A stretch of 64,000 nt of DNA from Exophiala sp. HKRS030 (GCA_023897205.1 JAHWDD010000002.1:5766001-5830000), one strand, 5' to 3'; shown: positions 10,545 to 22,547, counted from the first letter of the stretch. A program made the numbers and translations. Notes: generated by a model from the sequence alone, not told the origin.

Positions 10545-11951
10545 TCATACCATCACCCGACGCAATCCACTAGTCCCGCCCAGGACCCTACGCCCGGTCA
10601 CTGCGCAACGACCTTTGCCGCTTTCCCAAGTACCCTCGCGGCTTTGACTCTTTTGACTCTGCCCAGTATCCTGCTTCTCATTCGTAAGCTCGTCATCATC
10701 TCCTTCCCATTCGCTCATTTTCTCTCCTTTCATGAATTTTTCTTGTCTTTCGTGTGTGCCTTCGATCCATTGAAAAATGCATTTATAGTCGAAGACATAT
10801 CCAGTCTGGCACGCCGCAGCCGTAGAGATTGGATTCAAACAGATCGGGCACTGATCACTCGAGGTCGGGGCTGGCACGGTCAGGATCGGAAGATAAGTGA
10901 TGCTTGACACTGGTGCCTTGCGAGTCGTAGCCAGGGTGACGGCCGAAGTTCGATTCTGCTCCTTCACCGGCCGTTGCACCAACCCCATCCCAGACACGAC
11001 TGGCGGCGGTAGCTCCAAACCCTCTGCAGCTTTCCTGGTCAACTGACGAGAAAAGTCACTAGCGTGCCACCATTCCAAGAATTTCAATGCAAAGATACTG
11101 GTCGGCAAGAGTATCCTAAGGCTTGACAAAAGTCGTGGATATAGTGTCCTCGGACTGAAAAGACCGCTGAGGCCCTGACCAGGGCGTCCAGCAGCCGAGG
11201 CTGCTTTTTCGGCTACAGCAGATGCTGCATCAATTGCTCGATAGTCTGCCGGTCCCATCCGCCGCATGCGTGTTCCGATCATCCATAGGAAAGGGCTTGA
11301 GTATTTCGTTCCATCAAAAAGGTAGCCGAGACTGAAAGCGAGAATACTAAAATAATATGCTGCATTCAGACTTGGATAGACGTTCCGGAGGAACCACTTA
11401 TAATACCAGATAAATCGTTGTTTGATTGTCGGGTTAGGAGGAAGAGCGTCTCGATCGAGATATCGGGGCCCTCCTAAGCTGCCGCTCATAAGAAGGCTTG
11501 CGCTTGGAGCGATATGAATGTCGTAACTCTCGTCCAATTTTCGCTTTAGATATGGTATGCCCACCAGCACAGCCAAGTTCTTCCAGATATCGGCGCCACC
11601 AAGTCTCAATCGCTCTCGTACTTCATCTGGTACTGCTAGTTGTGTTCTCTTGATCTCTCCACCCTGAATGCTCAGGACTTTTTCTCTTTTCAAAGCATAG
11701 AAGTTCTCTGTGAAACTACCGCCAAATGTCTGAAGATAGTATCGCTCCACCACCAGACCTAGCAACCCGTACACTTCATCGTAGTTGTTCAGTATTCGTA
11801 AAAGATATCGTGGATATCGATGTGTTGCCACAGCGAGGAGATATCGAAGGGTAGGTGGCAGCAGTGATGCTAGCTGTTGTTCCGACAAAAGTTCAAACAG
11901 CGATGGCTTCAGATCGTCCACAGGTGATTGCAACGCGCTGATGTATTCCAT
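10545..11951 (-). CDS. PEX12: Peroxisome biogenesis factor Pex12 (RING peroxin)
   Basis: Pex12 is one of three RING peroxins (with Pex2 and Pex10) that form the retrotranslocation channel and ubiquitin ligase recycling Pex5 at the peroxisomal membrane. The single-exon frame gives 468 aa. The N-terminal Pex2/Pex12 domain is visible: [20 protein letters not shown], then [20 protein letters not shown], then several hydrophobic stretches (for example [16 protein letters not shown]). The C-terminal RING starts with CPICLNPIS at residue 368. It lacks the full set of zinc ligands of a classical RING, as is usual in Pex12. An acidic and Gln-rich insertion ([18 protein letters not shown]) sits inside the RING region. 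The start at 11951 opens directly into the conserved N-terminus. Confidence 0.92.
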   Translation of the reverse strand: MEYISALQSPVDDLKPSLFELLSEQQLASLLPPTLRYLLAVATHRYPRYLLRILNNYDEVYGLLGLVVERYYLQTFGGSFTENFYALKREKVLSIQGGEIKRTQLAVPDEVRERLRLGGADIWKNLAVLVGIPYLKRKLDESYDIHIAPSASLLMSGSLGGPRYLDRDALPPNPTIKQRFIWYYKWFLRNVYPSLNAAYYFSILAFSLGYLFDGTKYSSPFLWMIGTRMRRMGPADYRAIDAASAVAEKAASAAGRPGQGLSGLFSPRTLYPRLLSSLRILLPTSIFALKFLEWWHASDFSRQLTRKAAEGLELPPPVVSGMGLVQRPVKEQNRTSAVTLATTRKAPVSSITYLPILTVPAPTSSDQCPICLNPISTAAACQTGYVFDYKCIFQWIEGTHERQEKFMKGEKMSEWEGDDDELTNEKQDTGQSQKSQSREGTWESGKGRCAVTGRRVLGGTSGLRRVMV

Positions 11952-12630
11952 TGCGAGCGCAACTTTGTTTGATTACTCGAGCATCACTGCAATCTTCATA
12001 AATTGACGTAGATGCGAGAAGATACTGCAGGAGTCAGATCACGATCCAACAAGCCCAACTAGACTCTTCAGTCTCAGAAGCAGGTCACCCATAATTGTTG
12101 GTTAGTCCGCAAGCCGAGGCTTGCGGTTTCGGCCTTCTGCATCGCCGTTGAAAGCCCGAGCGCTTTCCAGACGAAGTAGTGTGGAGCATAATAGTCGACA
12201 TGGACAAGAGATCTGTTAGGATTTTCGACATTGGAAGGTGTCAAGTTGAAAATTCATGGAGATTGTGATACTATCTGACTGTGATACAAATTTACAATAC
12301 AATTTGCCTTCCTTCAATCATGTACAGCTCTTGATGCGTAAATATCTTATACTAATGTTGAACTGGGCCGCTTTCACTTTCGCATCTGAATCTCGTCTTA
12401 TCAACATACTGTCTTTGTCCATATAAGACTGCTTGCATGCTCAACTATTGATGACTTGGCAATACATGTCTGAATAATGTTGGAGATTGTCGATACTGAA
12501 CTTTTGGGTTGTGCATGCCTTGAGCAAGAATGAACAAAGCGAACAAGAAGCAGATCTGCGGACCAAGAACAGAAAACAGACCCAAACCTGAAGATACCAG
12601 GATCTCCAGGGTAAAAGTTGTGTCATTCAA
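11952..12630. other. Intergenic region upstream of PEX12, downstream of the RRM gene
   Basis: 679 bp containing the PEX12 promoter and the 3' flank of the next minus-strand gene. Overlapping 61-codon frames near 12441-12630 have no supporting features. Confidence 0.55.
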
Positions 12631-14675
12631 TCATTTGCTGGATTGAGGGGTGCTTGAGTAGTTTTCTTTACCACTTGCAGGTTCGATGCGAATGGTGACT
12701 TTCTTAGGACTGGGTGTCTGCGCTCTCTTCGGGTCGGAGTTGTCTGCCAGGATTGGCACGACAGCGGAAGTCTTGGGTGGGATCTCAATGTACGAATGCA
12801 TTGCCGTTGTTGTTGTTGGGACAGCGTTGCGCATTACACTTGTGTTGGTAATAGATTGCAGCCCACCTTGCATAGGCCAAGCGGAGGCTCGGGCCAAAGA
12901 AGCAGACTTGCCCACACCTGGCATATCTCTAGAGAACAGTTGTCAGTGGTTGAACACAATTGAGCAGTAAAGCTGCACTTACGCCGGAGAGACTGACGTC
13001 GCAGGGGTAAATCCATTGCTAGCCCCAGCAGGGGACTGGTAGCTTCCAGGACTGATGTGACTATTGACATTTTGAAGGCGAGTCAACGTGGGTGAAGGAG
13101 TATGCTCCACAGAATAGCTATACTCTCGGCTTCGCCAATTGCGACGCTCTTGGCTCTGTTGTTTGAGTTGTTTCTGGGCTTTGGTATCAGCAAAGCGTAG
13201 GAAAAGCTTGACACCGTCATGCTCGGTGAGTGTGCTGTGAAATTCTTTGACAACACGTTCTGCAATTTCGCGTGATTCGAATCTGCTTGATGTCAAAATC
13301 TTAGACGAAGTCTATGTTGGCGTTCTTCTTACCTTGCAAAGCCGACTTCCTTGCTTACACCGGAAGGGGCATCCCTACAGATCTTGGTAGAGATCGCGTG
13401 GAACGGGATGAAATGTTTGGCCAGATCCTGTGGGTGTTAGTGTCTTAGATGAGCAACTCTGGAGATCACCATACTGCTTCATTCCAATCGATTGGCACGC
13501 CGGTACAGTAAATATTGGTCGAGTTTCTGTCCTCGAGATCCTTGAGACGAGAGTTGCGGGATTTCTGGGATGTCAGCGTGAGCATGCAAACCAGAAGATA
13601 AATGTTCACCTGAGCGTAGCTGGCTTGAAACCCGAGATGAAAGAACCCACGAATACAATTCTCTGCAGCAGCAGGAGAATAGTACATGACGAAGCCAAAC
13701 CTAGACATAGTCAGTGAAGGTATTATGCTTCCCGGAAGTATTTTACCCTTTGCACTTGCCCGTGTCTTGTTCGATGATGGCTTTGCAAGACTCAATCTCA
13801 CCAAAGCGTGACGCCCAGCGCTCGAGGTCTTCATCTGTGGTATCTGGCATGAATCCACGGATGTAGACATTCGTGATCCCTTCGGGATTTTGAAGACACT
13901 TGGCAAGGCTGAGCTCCTCTTGGTTAGTCCACAACGCTGGAACGGCACGAGGAATCGGAGGATCACGAGAGACAAGCTCCTCGAGGTTGGCCATCTCATA
14001 TGATTTGTTGTCCTGACACTTCATTGGTTGTATAGGACCTGCAATATAGTGCTGGTTGGTGACGGCGGCTGACAAGTAAGGGACTCCGGAATAGTATTCT
14101 GACTGAGCAGCAACTGCAACGCCCTGAGCAGTGGTAGTATTTTCTTCATTGGAGGACCAAGAGCCACGTCGAACGGGATCAAAGCCTGAGACATTCGAAG
14201 CCATCCCATACGGCCAACCGTAACCATGGAGCGCGGCTCCAGAAATGCCACTACCACCAACAAAGCTGGGGAACATGCCAGTCGGGATGTAAGGCAACTG
14301 AGCAGTGTTGGGAGCATCTCCACCATTGGTTTGCCCTTGGCCGTAGAAACCATTCAATGGCACGGTCTGACCGGAAGGTAGAACCATGAGAGGGCTGTTA
14401 TAGCCTTGACGATTCACGGCACTGATCTCATTTTCGATGTGATTGGAGGAGGGAAGAGCAGCTTTGAGGTTTTGCATATTGGCAAAGTGAGTAGCACTGG
14501 ACAAACCAAGACCTGAGAATATGTCAGCCAACTGTCAGGATCCATCAAACCCTGGACTTGGGTATTTACCTGCAGTGTATGATTGGTATCCTGGTGTAGT
14601 ATAAGGAGGCCGGCCTTGAGGAAAGCCTGTATAATTGTTGTTGCTAGTGGTTTGAGAGGTAGGCTTCTCAGACAT
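12631..14675 (-). CDS. RNA-binding protein with two RRMs, RBMS/MSSP type
   Basis: A predicted post-transcriptional regulator binding single-stranded RNA or DNA. Seven exons keep frame throughout: 14570-14675, 13747-14512, 13610-13700, 13475-13564, 13333-13427, 12983-13282 and 12631-12928, giving 581 aa. RRM1 (about residues 250-325) has RNP2 NVYIRGF and RNP1 KGFGFVMYY, the latter formed across an intron. RRM2 (about 337-415) has NIYCTGVPIDW and KEVGFARF, again spanning an intron. Introns are 46-57 nt with GT-AG ends. The N-terminal 240 residues and the C-terminal tail are Ser/Gly/Asn/Pro-rich and probably disordered. The paired RRMs most resemble the human RBMS1-3 group; I do not assign a yeast name. 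The start at 14675 follows from the phase of the first intron. Confidence 0.82.
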
Positions 14676-15803
14676 GGCCTCCAACGCAAGCAGACGATGT
14701 TAGCATAGGCAGAGGATCAAGACCATGAAGGTTCTTGTGACACTCACCTCAAGTTAACCACACGCAGTCGAGGGTTCAGGGTGTGTAATCTGTATCTGCT
14801 GAGATCTTGGTGGTAGGAGATGGGCTAAACCCAATGAATAGAGCAGTGATGAGGAATCTACAATGAGCAAGCCAAGATGCAGTGCAGGATGGATGATTAA
14901 GTGAGAAGAAGCTGACAGCGGAATGGTGCAAGCAAAGCTGTAGCGGTTGAATAATTGAGGTGTGAAGAAAAGAACAAAGAGAAGATACTCGATGAAGGCA
15001 AATCAAGAAGATGAAGGAGAACATCCTGCTGGAATTGATTGTGCACGCTCGTCCAAAGAAGGAAGCCACATCTCGACAATAGCAAGTGCCATTGACTTGA
15101 AGTTTCTGAATCGGAAAGAGCGACATCTATTCATCGGAAAGAGATGCACAATGCTATTCAGGTCGCGACTGACTCTTTCACGATTGTTCATAGAGGCCGA
15201 CTGAGACTGCTCTTTAGTGTCGCACGAGGCTGGGAGCGGCAGGAGGCACGGAAGACAAAATCGATCGAGTTTGCGTCTAAGTGTTTCCGATCAACAATGA
15301 CAAAGACTCGAAGAGTTATTGAGGCTTCGGAAGAGAAATAAGTAAATATCAAGACTTCGCCGTTGTGATTTTGCTCGGTGTCGTAGCACCATAAGTCATT
15401 GCATTCAGGTCATGTGTCCAACTCGATCGGCATTGTCACCTGGTATGAAGCCCTCAACATACCTTTGGGCATGCTAGCAGCAAATTCAAAAGTCTTCAGC
15501 TTGCGTTTGAGACGGCAATGGTTAGGAATTCTCGAGAATTGAGGTGAGTCTCAGCGACAGGACTACAGGGCGCGCCAGCGATGACACATCGTTGCCTTAT
15601 ATAGTGCTTGGCCGTAACGCCAGTCATGGACAATCTCCAATTCTGTTCTCCGGAGTACAATTCCATTAGTGCCGTTCTCCAAAATATTCTTGATCAAATC
15701 GAAGGGCCAACTACTTCGACAAGCCTGACAGAGCGCAAGACCACGGAGAGAAGGATTGTTTAGTCAAAGGCTGGCTAGTTCAGGTTTTCTATAGGTAAAA
15801 AAC
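14676..15803. other. Divergent promoter region, RRM gene and coiled-coil gene
   Basis: 1.1 kb between divergent starts. Several short overlapping frames occur near 14776-15340 on both strands, none with family features. It probably includes a long 5' UTR of the RNA-binding-protein gene. Confidence 0.55.
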
Positions 15804-16760
15804 ATGGCGGCGGAGGTATTGGATAACTTGCGCAATCAGGTAAGTGCCTTGACCAGAAAGCCAGCGCGGCGACTGAACCCGACAATAGTTTCTTGAATCA
15901 CATCGGAGCACTATGGCTCAACTCGAGACACATGCAGCGCTATTACACAAGGCTCTTCGTGACTTTATACCAGCACAATCCTCAACTTTGGAGTTGTTAC
16001 AGACACGACTTGCTCGGACAAAAGAAGTAATTGTCATTCTCGAGCAATCAGCGCAAAGTCTGGTGAGTTTGTCCTAGCGCCAGTGTCCTCCGCCATCTCT
16101 TCTCCACGGTCTTACACAACTCAGACATCGGCGTGGCAAGGCCCCTCGTCAAACCTACCGAAGCGGCCTCTGCCCCCTCGTGCTGAGGATGGTCGACCAG
16201 AATCTGCATCGCGTGCATCGCAAAGTGCGGCGGCACCTTCTGTGGACCCGAGTGGATTGTTTTCTGTGGACACAAACCCGACCCCAGTGGCAGATCTATA
16301 TCATCCCACGAAGCACGTCAACGGCAGCAGTAGGAAGCAGACCAAGCGCAAGATCGAAGAGAGCGACATAACAGAGGTTGCAAGTGACGAATTGTCAGGA
16401 AATGAACACAGCCGGAAGAAATACCGTGACAAGGACCACATACACATTCCCGAAGTCGATGAATCGTTCGAGAAAGGCGTTGAAGCGCGTCTAAGAGCCA
16501 AAGAGGAACGTAAGGCCGCCAAAGAAAACAAGAAGAGGAAAAGGCATAGCGATTCATCAAGTGTCCCTTCCGCAAAGCCAAATCAGAATAAGAAACAAAA
16601 GCATACACATAACGGTGCAGTGGCTATCCGACCTAACGACGCATCAAGCACAAAGCCCGGAGATAGGTCACACCTAGGCAAGAGGAACAGTGGTGGAAGG
16701 GCGACCAATAGTACCGCACAGAACAATCAACCGAGCAAGAGACGCAAGAAATCTAGGTGA
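15804..16760 (+). CDS. Uncharacterised Lys/Arg-rich coiled-coil protein, probably nuclear
   Basis: I do not recognise this gene. Three exons read in frame: 15804-15839, 15889-16062 and 16125-16760, for 281 aa, with introns of 49 and 62 nt. The first 70 residues (MAAEVLDNLRNQFLESHRST, then LLQTRLARTKEVIVILEQSA) look like a helical hairpin or coiled coil. The middle is Ser/Pro-rich. The last third is strongly basic, with several candidate nuclear localisation signals (KKYRDK, KENKKRKRH, KKQKHTH) and a C-terminal SKRRKKSR. The exons fit well enough that I take it as a real gene. A nucleolar or chromatin role is only a guess from composition. Confidence 0.6.
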
Positions 16761-17599
16761 TCAGATTTTCAAGATCCTTCCAGATAATTCCTTGTTGGCA
16801 GGGCAATTGACATCTACCTCATTCACCTTGGGTGAAGGGTGCAGCTGATGGCAGTTGGAGACAGTTTTTGGTTTGTCTTACACTACACAAGTTGCTCGGG
16901 CTTGTGCTAGATGTTCTCTATCGATGCCCTACCCAAGAACGATCAAGATCGATGCACAATCCCCAGGTCATGCGATAGACCAAAGCCCAATCTTCATGTA
17001 TAAGCTCACCACTAACACTTCCGGCTGATCGGCCTTCGCACCCTGTAGCATATTCTGCATCACTCATGTCACACAATGCCACTATTATATGAGCCCGATC
17101 TCCCGAATCTTCCCCTCGTGTAACATTTGGGTTCATGAGTACATCTTCGACAACTTTGGCTGCGGTACTGAGGTTGGTATTCTATGGCAGCTCGAAACAG
17201 AAGTTGAGTTCAATAGTCAGCTGCGGGAATCGAGGCTCGGTGAAACAGCTGGGTCCCAAACCTGGGGGTATCAGACGATCAGCACCCTAGGATACAGTCA
17301 CTGTGATCTTCACCTCTGCCCAATTTTAGTCGCTCTAGGTACCTGCCGAGGTGTACCTCTCCGACTTTATTCTGCAATAAGTCTCTACGGGACAAGACGA
17401 GCCTGCACAGAATCCCGACGTAGGGCCAAAGCATTCTGCCGAGTTTACCTCACCAGGGTGAGTAGGACGACTGCTCCCTGGGATAGGATCCGATAATCAC
17501 AGAGCTGACAGATCGAAGATATGCCAGGTATAATCGCAGGTAATATATCCTACTTGGTCCCTACCCACATCCAGTTTTCCGCAGCCCAGCACCGACACG
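16761..17599. other. Intergenic region
   Basis: 839 bp between the coiled-coil gene and a doubtful small ORF. The open frame at 17089-17496 is in anonymous sequence without recognisable protein features. I see nothing else. Confidence 0.5.
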
Positions 17600-17899
17600 A
17601 TGTCGAAGTCTTCCAAGAACGTCAGAAGCTCCACAAACCGTTCGGCGGAAAACCATCATCTGATTCCGTCGGGAGCTGCAGCATTCACTGCAACCTCTTC
17701 AGTTCCAGCGCGGCCAACCCACAGATTGCTTCCGCTTATGATAAAACAGCGCTTACAGTCTTCGCTCTTCCCGAACCCAGTCACCTTGGAAAGCGAGAAT
17801 GCTAGAAGTGAGCTGTTGAAGCATGGTATCAAAGTCAGAGATTTTCAAGCGGAGGTGGATGCGAAGCGATATGGTCCAAGTGCGGAAAGTGAGATCTGA
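17600..17899 (+). CDS. Possible small protein, unknown
   Basis: A 99-codon frame starting with MSKSSKNVRSSTNRSAEN and ending KRYGPSAESEI. The N-terminal half is Ser/Asn-rich. The C-terminal half (LESENARSELLKHGIKVRDF) looks like an amphipathic helix. No family is recognised. It sits alone between two convergent neighbours and overlaps another open frame of similar length (17521-17805), so chance is a real alternative. Transcript data would decide. Confidence 0.35.
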   Translation: MSKSSKNVRSSTNRSAENHHLIPSGAAAFTATSSVPARPTHRLLPLMIKQRLQSSLFPNPVTLESENARSELLKHGIKVRDFQAEVDAKRYGPSAESEI

Positions 17900-18088
17900 T
17901 CGCCGAGCGGGCGTGAGGGAGCCATCCGTTTAGAGAGGACTCTGTGCCTGTGCTCTTGGGGATCTAGCTTGTTCATATCGTTCCCAACCAAATTGTGTGA
18001 TGACGCGCATGCTCTGTCCATACCCAACAAGATGAAGATTGCGAGGTCGAAACCTAGGTATCGAGCGATGCATTGTTGCGCGAAGAGC

Positions 18089-18625
18089 TTAGCCTTTTTT
18101 CTCCTTCCCTGCCTCTTTCTCCTGCGCTTCGTCTCCGGTTTTACCCTGGTTCCAGACATCCCATATCTGATCCATGATCATCGAACCGTAGCCCTCGCCT
18201 TGGTCGATTTTCTCCTGCTCTTCCGCCAACCTTCGCTCCTTCCAACCGTCTTTCTCGCCACCCATCCAGATCTCCTTTGCCTTCTCCTCCAACAAGCTCC
18301 CTTTTCTCTTATCTTGGGGCACCACTAATTCGCGCTCCTCGAGCAATCTCCTCTGCTCCTGTGCCTCCACACGTAATCTCCTTCGCTGCTGGAATGGCAT
18401 GTAGTCCGAGAAGGTATTGCGGTAGCTTGCACAACTGACCCACGCACCAGCCAGGGAAAAGGTGTAGAAGTCGAGCTTTCGGGGTGGGAGTAGGATAAGA
18501 GCTGGGGCCACGAACAATGTGACTAGGGAGGCCGTGTTGAGGAAGTTGTTGAAGTCAGTGGCCATGCGTTGCTGTTTTTCCATGGCTGGAGGAACCGATG
18601 ATGAAGATTCTGAGGTGGACATCAT
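18089..18625 (-). CDS. Small conserved-looking membrane protein
   Basis: A 178-aa protein. After a short Ser-rich N-terminus there is one strong hydrophobic segment (about residues 31-50, LNTASLVTLFVAPALILLPP), followed by a second weaker one (about 51-65, DFYTFSLAGAWVSCA). The C-terminal 100 residues are highly charged (RRRLRVEAQEQRRLLEEREL) and probably helical. The segment ILLPPRKLDFYT resembles a family of short fungal proteins often labelled 'rhomboid family membrane protein', but no rhomboid catalytic motif (GxSG plus His) is present, so that label would be misleading. Location and function are unknown. The start could be either of two adjacent ATGs. Confidence 0.65.
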   Translation of the reverse strand: MMSTSESSSSVPPAMEKQQRMATDFNNFLNTASLVTLFVAPALILLPPRKLDFYTFSLAGAWVSCASYRNTFSDYMPFQQRRRLRVEAQEQRRLLEERELVVPQDKRKGSLLEEKAKEIWMGGEKDGWKERRLAEEQEKIDQGEGYGSMIMDQIWDVWNQGKTGDEAQEKEAGKEKKG

Positions 18626-18890
18626 CGTTCTTGGAGCAGAGCCTTGCCGAATGAAGGTAGCAAGAACGAAAGCAAAGTGGTCATGCGCCTATAAAGGTCT
18701 ACCCAAGTGTCCTATCACTAACATCTTCATCTAGGTCTGCAGAGTTGCTGCTGCCGTGTTGAAGTATAGGATGGTTTGTCTATGATGCACACATGCATAC
18801 ATACAGTAAATGTGCAGGGCGGTTAAATGATCCACCCAATATTGATAAAATTTGTACGGGGCTTCAGAGGACCAGGTCCTGCCGCTATCT

Positions 18891-21148
18891 TCATCCTCCT
18901 ATGCCCAAGCCTTTGACATCCGGGTCACCTATAAGAGCACTTTTGACTTCTTCCTCGCTTATCTTCAGCCTGATTTTCCCTGCTCTCTCGCCCCGAGCTC
19001 TGGCCTCCATCGCAATGATCCCAGTCTCTAATAGCTCCATTGCTGCTCCACCCAGCGCGAGGACCTTCGGCAAAACATCGCCTCGCTTCCCTGTTCCGCT
19101 GTCCAGCAACAGGAAATCGTGGATTGCACTGTTCTCTGCAATATCAGCGATTCGCTTTGCTTCCGCGACTACATCGCCAAGCGTCGAGTCTGCGACTCCG
19201 GTACGTCGGATGCGAGCGAGAACGGCGGCAAGGAATAGTTTCGACGCCAGTGGCAAAGAGCGTAGATGCTGTGCGATGGGGAAGAAGTAGCTTCATTGAT
19301 GGCTTGCTTGATTGTGGCAATTGTCACCCTTGCTATTTGTTGGTTTGAACTTGTGGACTTGTCCGCGTCCGCCTTGCGTTCGTTTCGACCTCGTTTACTT
19401 GGAGTGTTTGCAGTCACGTCCTCAGGGTCTTCGCCGAGCTTGTTCCCCTGCGATTGCTCGGCGATCTCGACAGCGCGGCGGCAGATGTCAAGTGCTCGTC
19501 GTGCATCACCAGACACCGCCGCGACTTTCCGACTGGCGAATTGGATGGCATCTGCATCGACAATGTTGCCAGGCACACCCTCGAGTCGTGATGATATAAT
19601 CTCCATCAATTGGGGATGTGTATACCCGGGAAATGTGATTCTAGTGAGCCCCAGTCGTGAACTAATCTTATTCGATAAGGTGCGTTCAGGCAAATCCATC
19701 GTGTTTGCGACAGCCAGCACAATAAGCCGTGAATGTCGCATCGCAGGCCAATTGAAAAAGTTGTACATGACGCTCTGGTTCTTGGTTACGAGTTGGTCGA
19801 GCTCATCCATGAGTACCACGCAAGGAATGCGTCGTGGGCTGGGATGAGAAAATTCTTGTTCTAGGAGGCTCAACGCATGATTTGGGCTGACACGATCTCC
19901 TTTCAACGCTTCCCATAAAAGTGAATAAGACTGATGTGGCTCAGTCACCTTCATCCCATTGATTTCAATAAAATTGAATTCATCCAATTCTTCATTCAAA
20001 ACAGCTTGATGTAGTGATGTGACGACCTCTCTCACGGTGGCAGTCTTCCCTGTCCCAGGAGTGCCAGAGATGTAGATACAGGCCCCCGATCCATCGGCAA
20101 TGGCCGAGTGAAGGTGTGAGTAAACAGTGCTGAACTCGTTCGATCTACAAGGTAATGAAGTCGGGACTGCAGAGACGTGAAGAGTGGTGCGAGCATGCGA
20201 GTATGGAGTCGACATGAATTGGCTTGGTGACAATATTCTGGTACCTAGCGGGGTGATCTCGAGTGGCTTCTTAATCATAATTCTCTTGTGCGTGGGCGTC
20301 GTATATTTAGATGCTTTGACTGAGGACTTTGGCGTGGTAACGGATGTGGTCATCTTTCTCTTTTTCGGGGTTTTGGGTTGGTCGTCATCTAGATAATCTT
20401 TCTTTTCCTGGTACTCTGTGTCCGATCCTTTTGTGTCCGCTTGAGCCTTTTTGCCTTTAGTCTGATCCTTGATCCAATCGATCAAGTGCAACAAATCTTC
20501 GGCGCCGTTGTAGATCTCATCCCAAGCCATATCTTCGGTGAATCGCATTGTCCTTTGTTTTACGCCTCGCCTGCACATAATGGTCTTGCCATATTGGCTG
20601 GCTGCGGCTTTAGACTTCGGCGGAGCCCCATTAGGGTACTTCTTGAAGAAAGCGTCCTTCGACAAAACAATGGCTTTGCCATTGATGGCGGTCAGCGGGT
20701 TCATGTTGAAGTCTGTAGTGATGTAGGACTCGTTCGGCAAAACGTCAGGAAGCGTCTTCGACCTCTTGCCAAAAGCAAGTTCCTCTGGCGAACAGAACCA
20801 TTGGACATAGACCGACATCTCATCATCTCCGTCCTCGTTAGTCTCAGAGAAAGAGCAGACAAGTGCAACCCAATCTTTGCCTTGTTCTGGCGATTTCAAG
20901 AGCACGGCATCTCCAACATGAACAGAGAACATGCCCATCTGTGCCCCAACGATCACAGGTTTCTTCAAACCCTCTCTCAAGACATTGACCTTCCTCTTCC
21001 TGGGATTTTCTGATTCATTGTCTGCCAATTTCGGCGCTTCATCTGCTTCGTAGATCCATCGCCAGGGGTGGTCTTCATAACCAAGTTCGTCATCGGAGTC
21101 TTCCCTTTGAATTCCGCCTTTTGTTGAATATCTCTGCGATCGAGACAT
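18891..21148 (-). CDS. ORC1: Origin recognition complex subunit 1, frame broken by an apparent 1-base deletion
   Basis: Orc1 is the ATP-binding subunit of the origin recognition complex, which loads Mcm2-7 with Cdc6. Domains in order: a BAH domain (about residues 60-210), a basic linker, then an AAA+ module with Walker A GTPGTGKT (362-369) and Walker B VVLMDELDQL (about 441-450), sensor region LAVANTMDLPERTLS and SGDARRALDICRRA. At the G-run 19278-19281 the frame shifts: INEATSSP continues in the next frame as IAQHLRSLPLASKLFLAA, the conserved start of the winged helix. One added C in the gene restores a 752-aa protein. As read, the protein would end at 19169 with a foreign tail. Orc1 is essential in fungi, so an assembly error is the simpler reading. 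The start at 21148 is the only ATG upstream of the BAH domain. Confidence 0.92.
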
Positions 21149-21685
21149 TTTGATTTACGCCAAAATTATCGATGTTGTCTGGAGGACATTTTGCATCTAA
21201 TAGCGGCTTAAGTTTGGGGTCAACGAGCTTTTCTGGATGGACTGAAACCGTGTAGACACGTCTCGGAGCGTGGCGCGGCGTGGCGCGTCCGATGGTTTGT
21301 GAGAGTGCTTGCAGCTTTTGCTAAGGTCACGTGGTTGCGACTGAATCTACTGTACCTAAGGCTTAAGCACGTTCTCCAAAAGATGACTTTCTTTCAAAAA
21401 TTTTGCATTATCATCATTATTACTATTATTTCCTAGGAGCTAAATTTCCGTCAAAGCACAGGATTCATTTGTCTTGTCAGTTTTATGCGGCAACCAGAGC
21501 CCCAATCAAGTTCTTTGCGCCAGATTTCCGAGTTCGTTCATGTCTGTCGTCAGAATGATAGCCGCGACAGCTTTGTGCCGGCTTCCCTTTGGTACAGCAG
21601 GGCTTAAGTGAAGCTTGCCGATATAAGACATTTCGTCCTGCCATATGCACATATCCTAAGCGCAAATCATAAACTCTGACATATA
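21149..21685. other. Intergenic region between the ORC1 start and the CE5 esterase stop
   Basis: 537 bp. It contains the GC-rich tandem element near 21268 and an AT-rich stretch around 21390-21440. No gene is seen. Confidence 0.55.
21268..21287. promoter_or_regulatory. Tandem GC-rich 10-mer upstream of ORC1
   Basis: The 10-mer GCGTGGCGCG occurs twice in perfect tandem, 120-139 bp upstream of the ORC1 start. It contains GGCGCG, which resembles an E2F/MBF-type core, but it is not ACGCGT. A regulatory role is inferred from position and repetition only. Confidence 0.3.
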
Positions 21686-22547
21686 TCAAAGATGTTCCAT
21701 CTTATTCAGTCGTTGGGGATTCTCGAGGATCCATTTGACCCAACCAGCCGCGTCATCACTGTACAGGTCGAAATAATTGAGATGTGTCTCCACGTCAAAG
21801 TCGCTACCTCCTTCCGGAGCACAGACAGGATCCGTGCTAACACAGTACGACCGTAACACACCTGCGAAAGCGTTCAGACGTTCGAGTTGTACTCCGGAAC
21901 GGGGATTATCGGCCGAGGCGTTTGCTCCCGACAAAACGTTGTAGGACTGATCAGCCACATGGCGATTATCGCCAAAGAGAAGGGCTGCGGCAACTATTGA
22001 TACATGGTTAGCAGATTTTCTCATCACTACAATTCTAGATGCGTCGAGCAGAGAATGGAATTGAAAGCCTACTCTTGTTTCCAGGGCTTGTTGTGGGATC
22101 CAACCCTTGAGTCTCAGCAACTGTACAATTGACGGTACTGTTTCCAAAGGTGCCACCACCACCAAGGATGTCGCCGGCAACATTCGCACCCTGAGAATAG
22201 CCGCTAAGCACAAGTTGAGAGTCTGGACAACGATCGGCGTAAGCAGTCATCTGAGCAACGCCATTGACATCGCCCTCGGTGACAGAGTCACAGTAAACGG
22301 CGTCTGGTGTATTGTAGAAATAGATGTCCTCATAATCGCAACTGTCGAGCCCATAGCATATGGCACCAGCCAATTTTCCCTGTCGACCTGGGTAAGGCTC
22401 GTTCCATCCCTTAGCTAGAAAAATATGCACCGCAGCACAGTCGGCCTGCCTTTTCTCGACAGGCTTTGACGGAAAAGCGGACACAGCCGATGAGGCAGTG
22501 AGGCACAGAAGCGTGAGCTTAGCAGGAATATTCTTTGAGCCAAACAT
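21686..22547 (-). CDS. Secreted carbohydrate esterase family 5 (cutinase / acetylxylan esterase type)
   Basis: CE5 enzymes are secreted serine esterases acting on cutin or acetylated xylan. Two exons, 22073-22547 and 21686-21993, are joined by a 79-nt intron (donor GTAGGC, branch GCTAAC, acceptor ATAG) and give 260 aa. Starting at 22547 gives a signal peptide (LTLLCLTASSAVSA) followed by a Kex2-like PVEKR site and a mature start near QADC. The nucleophile motif GYSQG is at about residues 116-120. The second exon has the conserved DPVC and the HLNYFD region expected to carry the catalytic Asp and His. The paired cysteines are typical. Specificity for cutin versus xylan cannot be decided. A start six codons upstream (22565) would lengthen the signal peptide. 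Confidence 0.85.
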
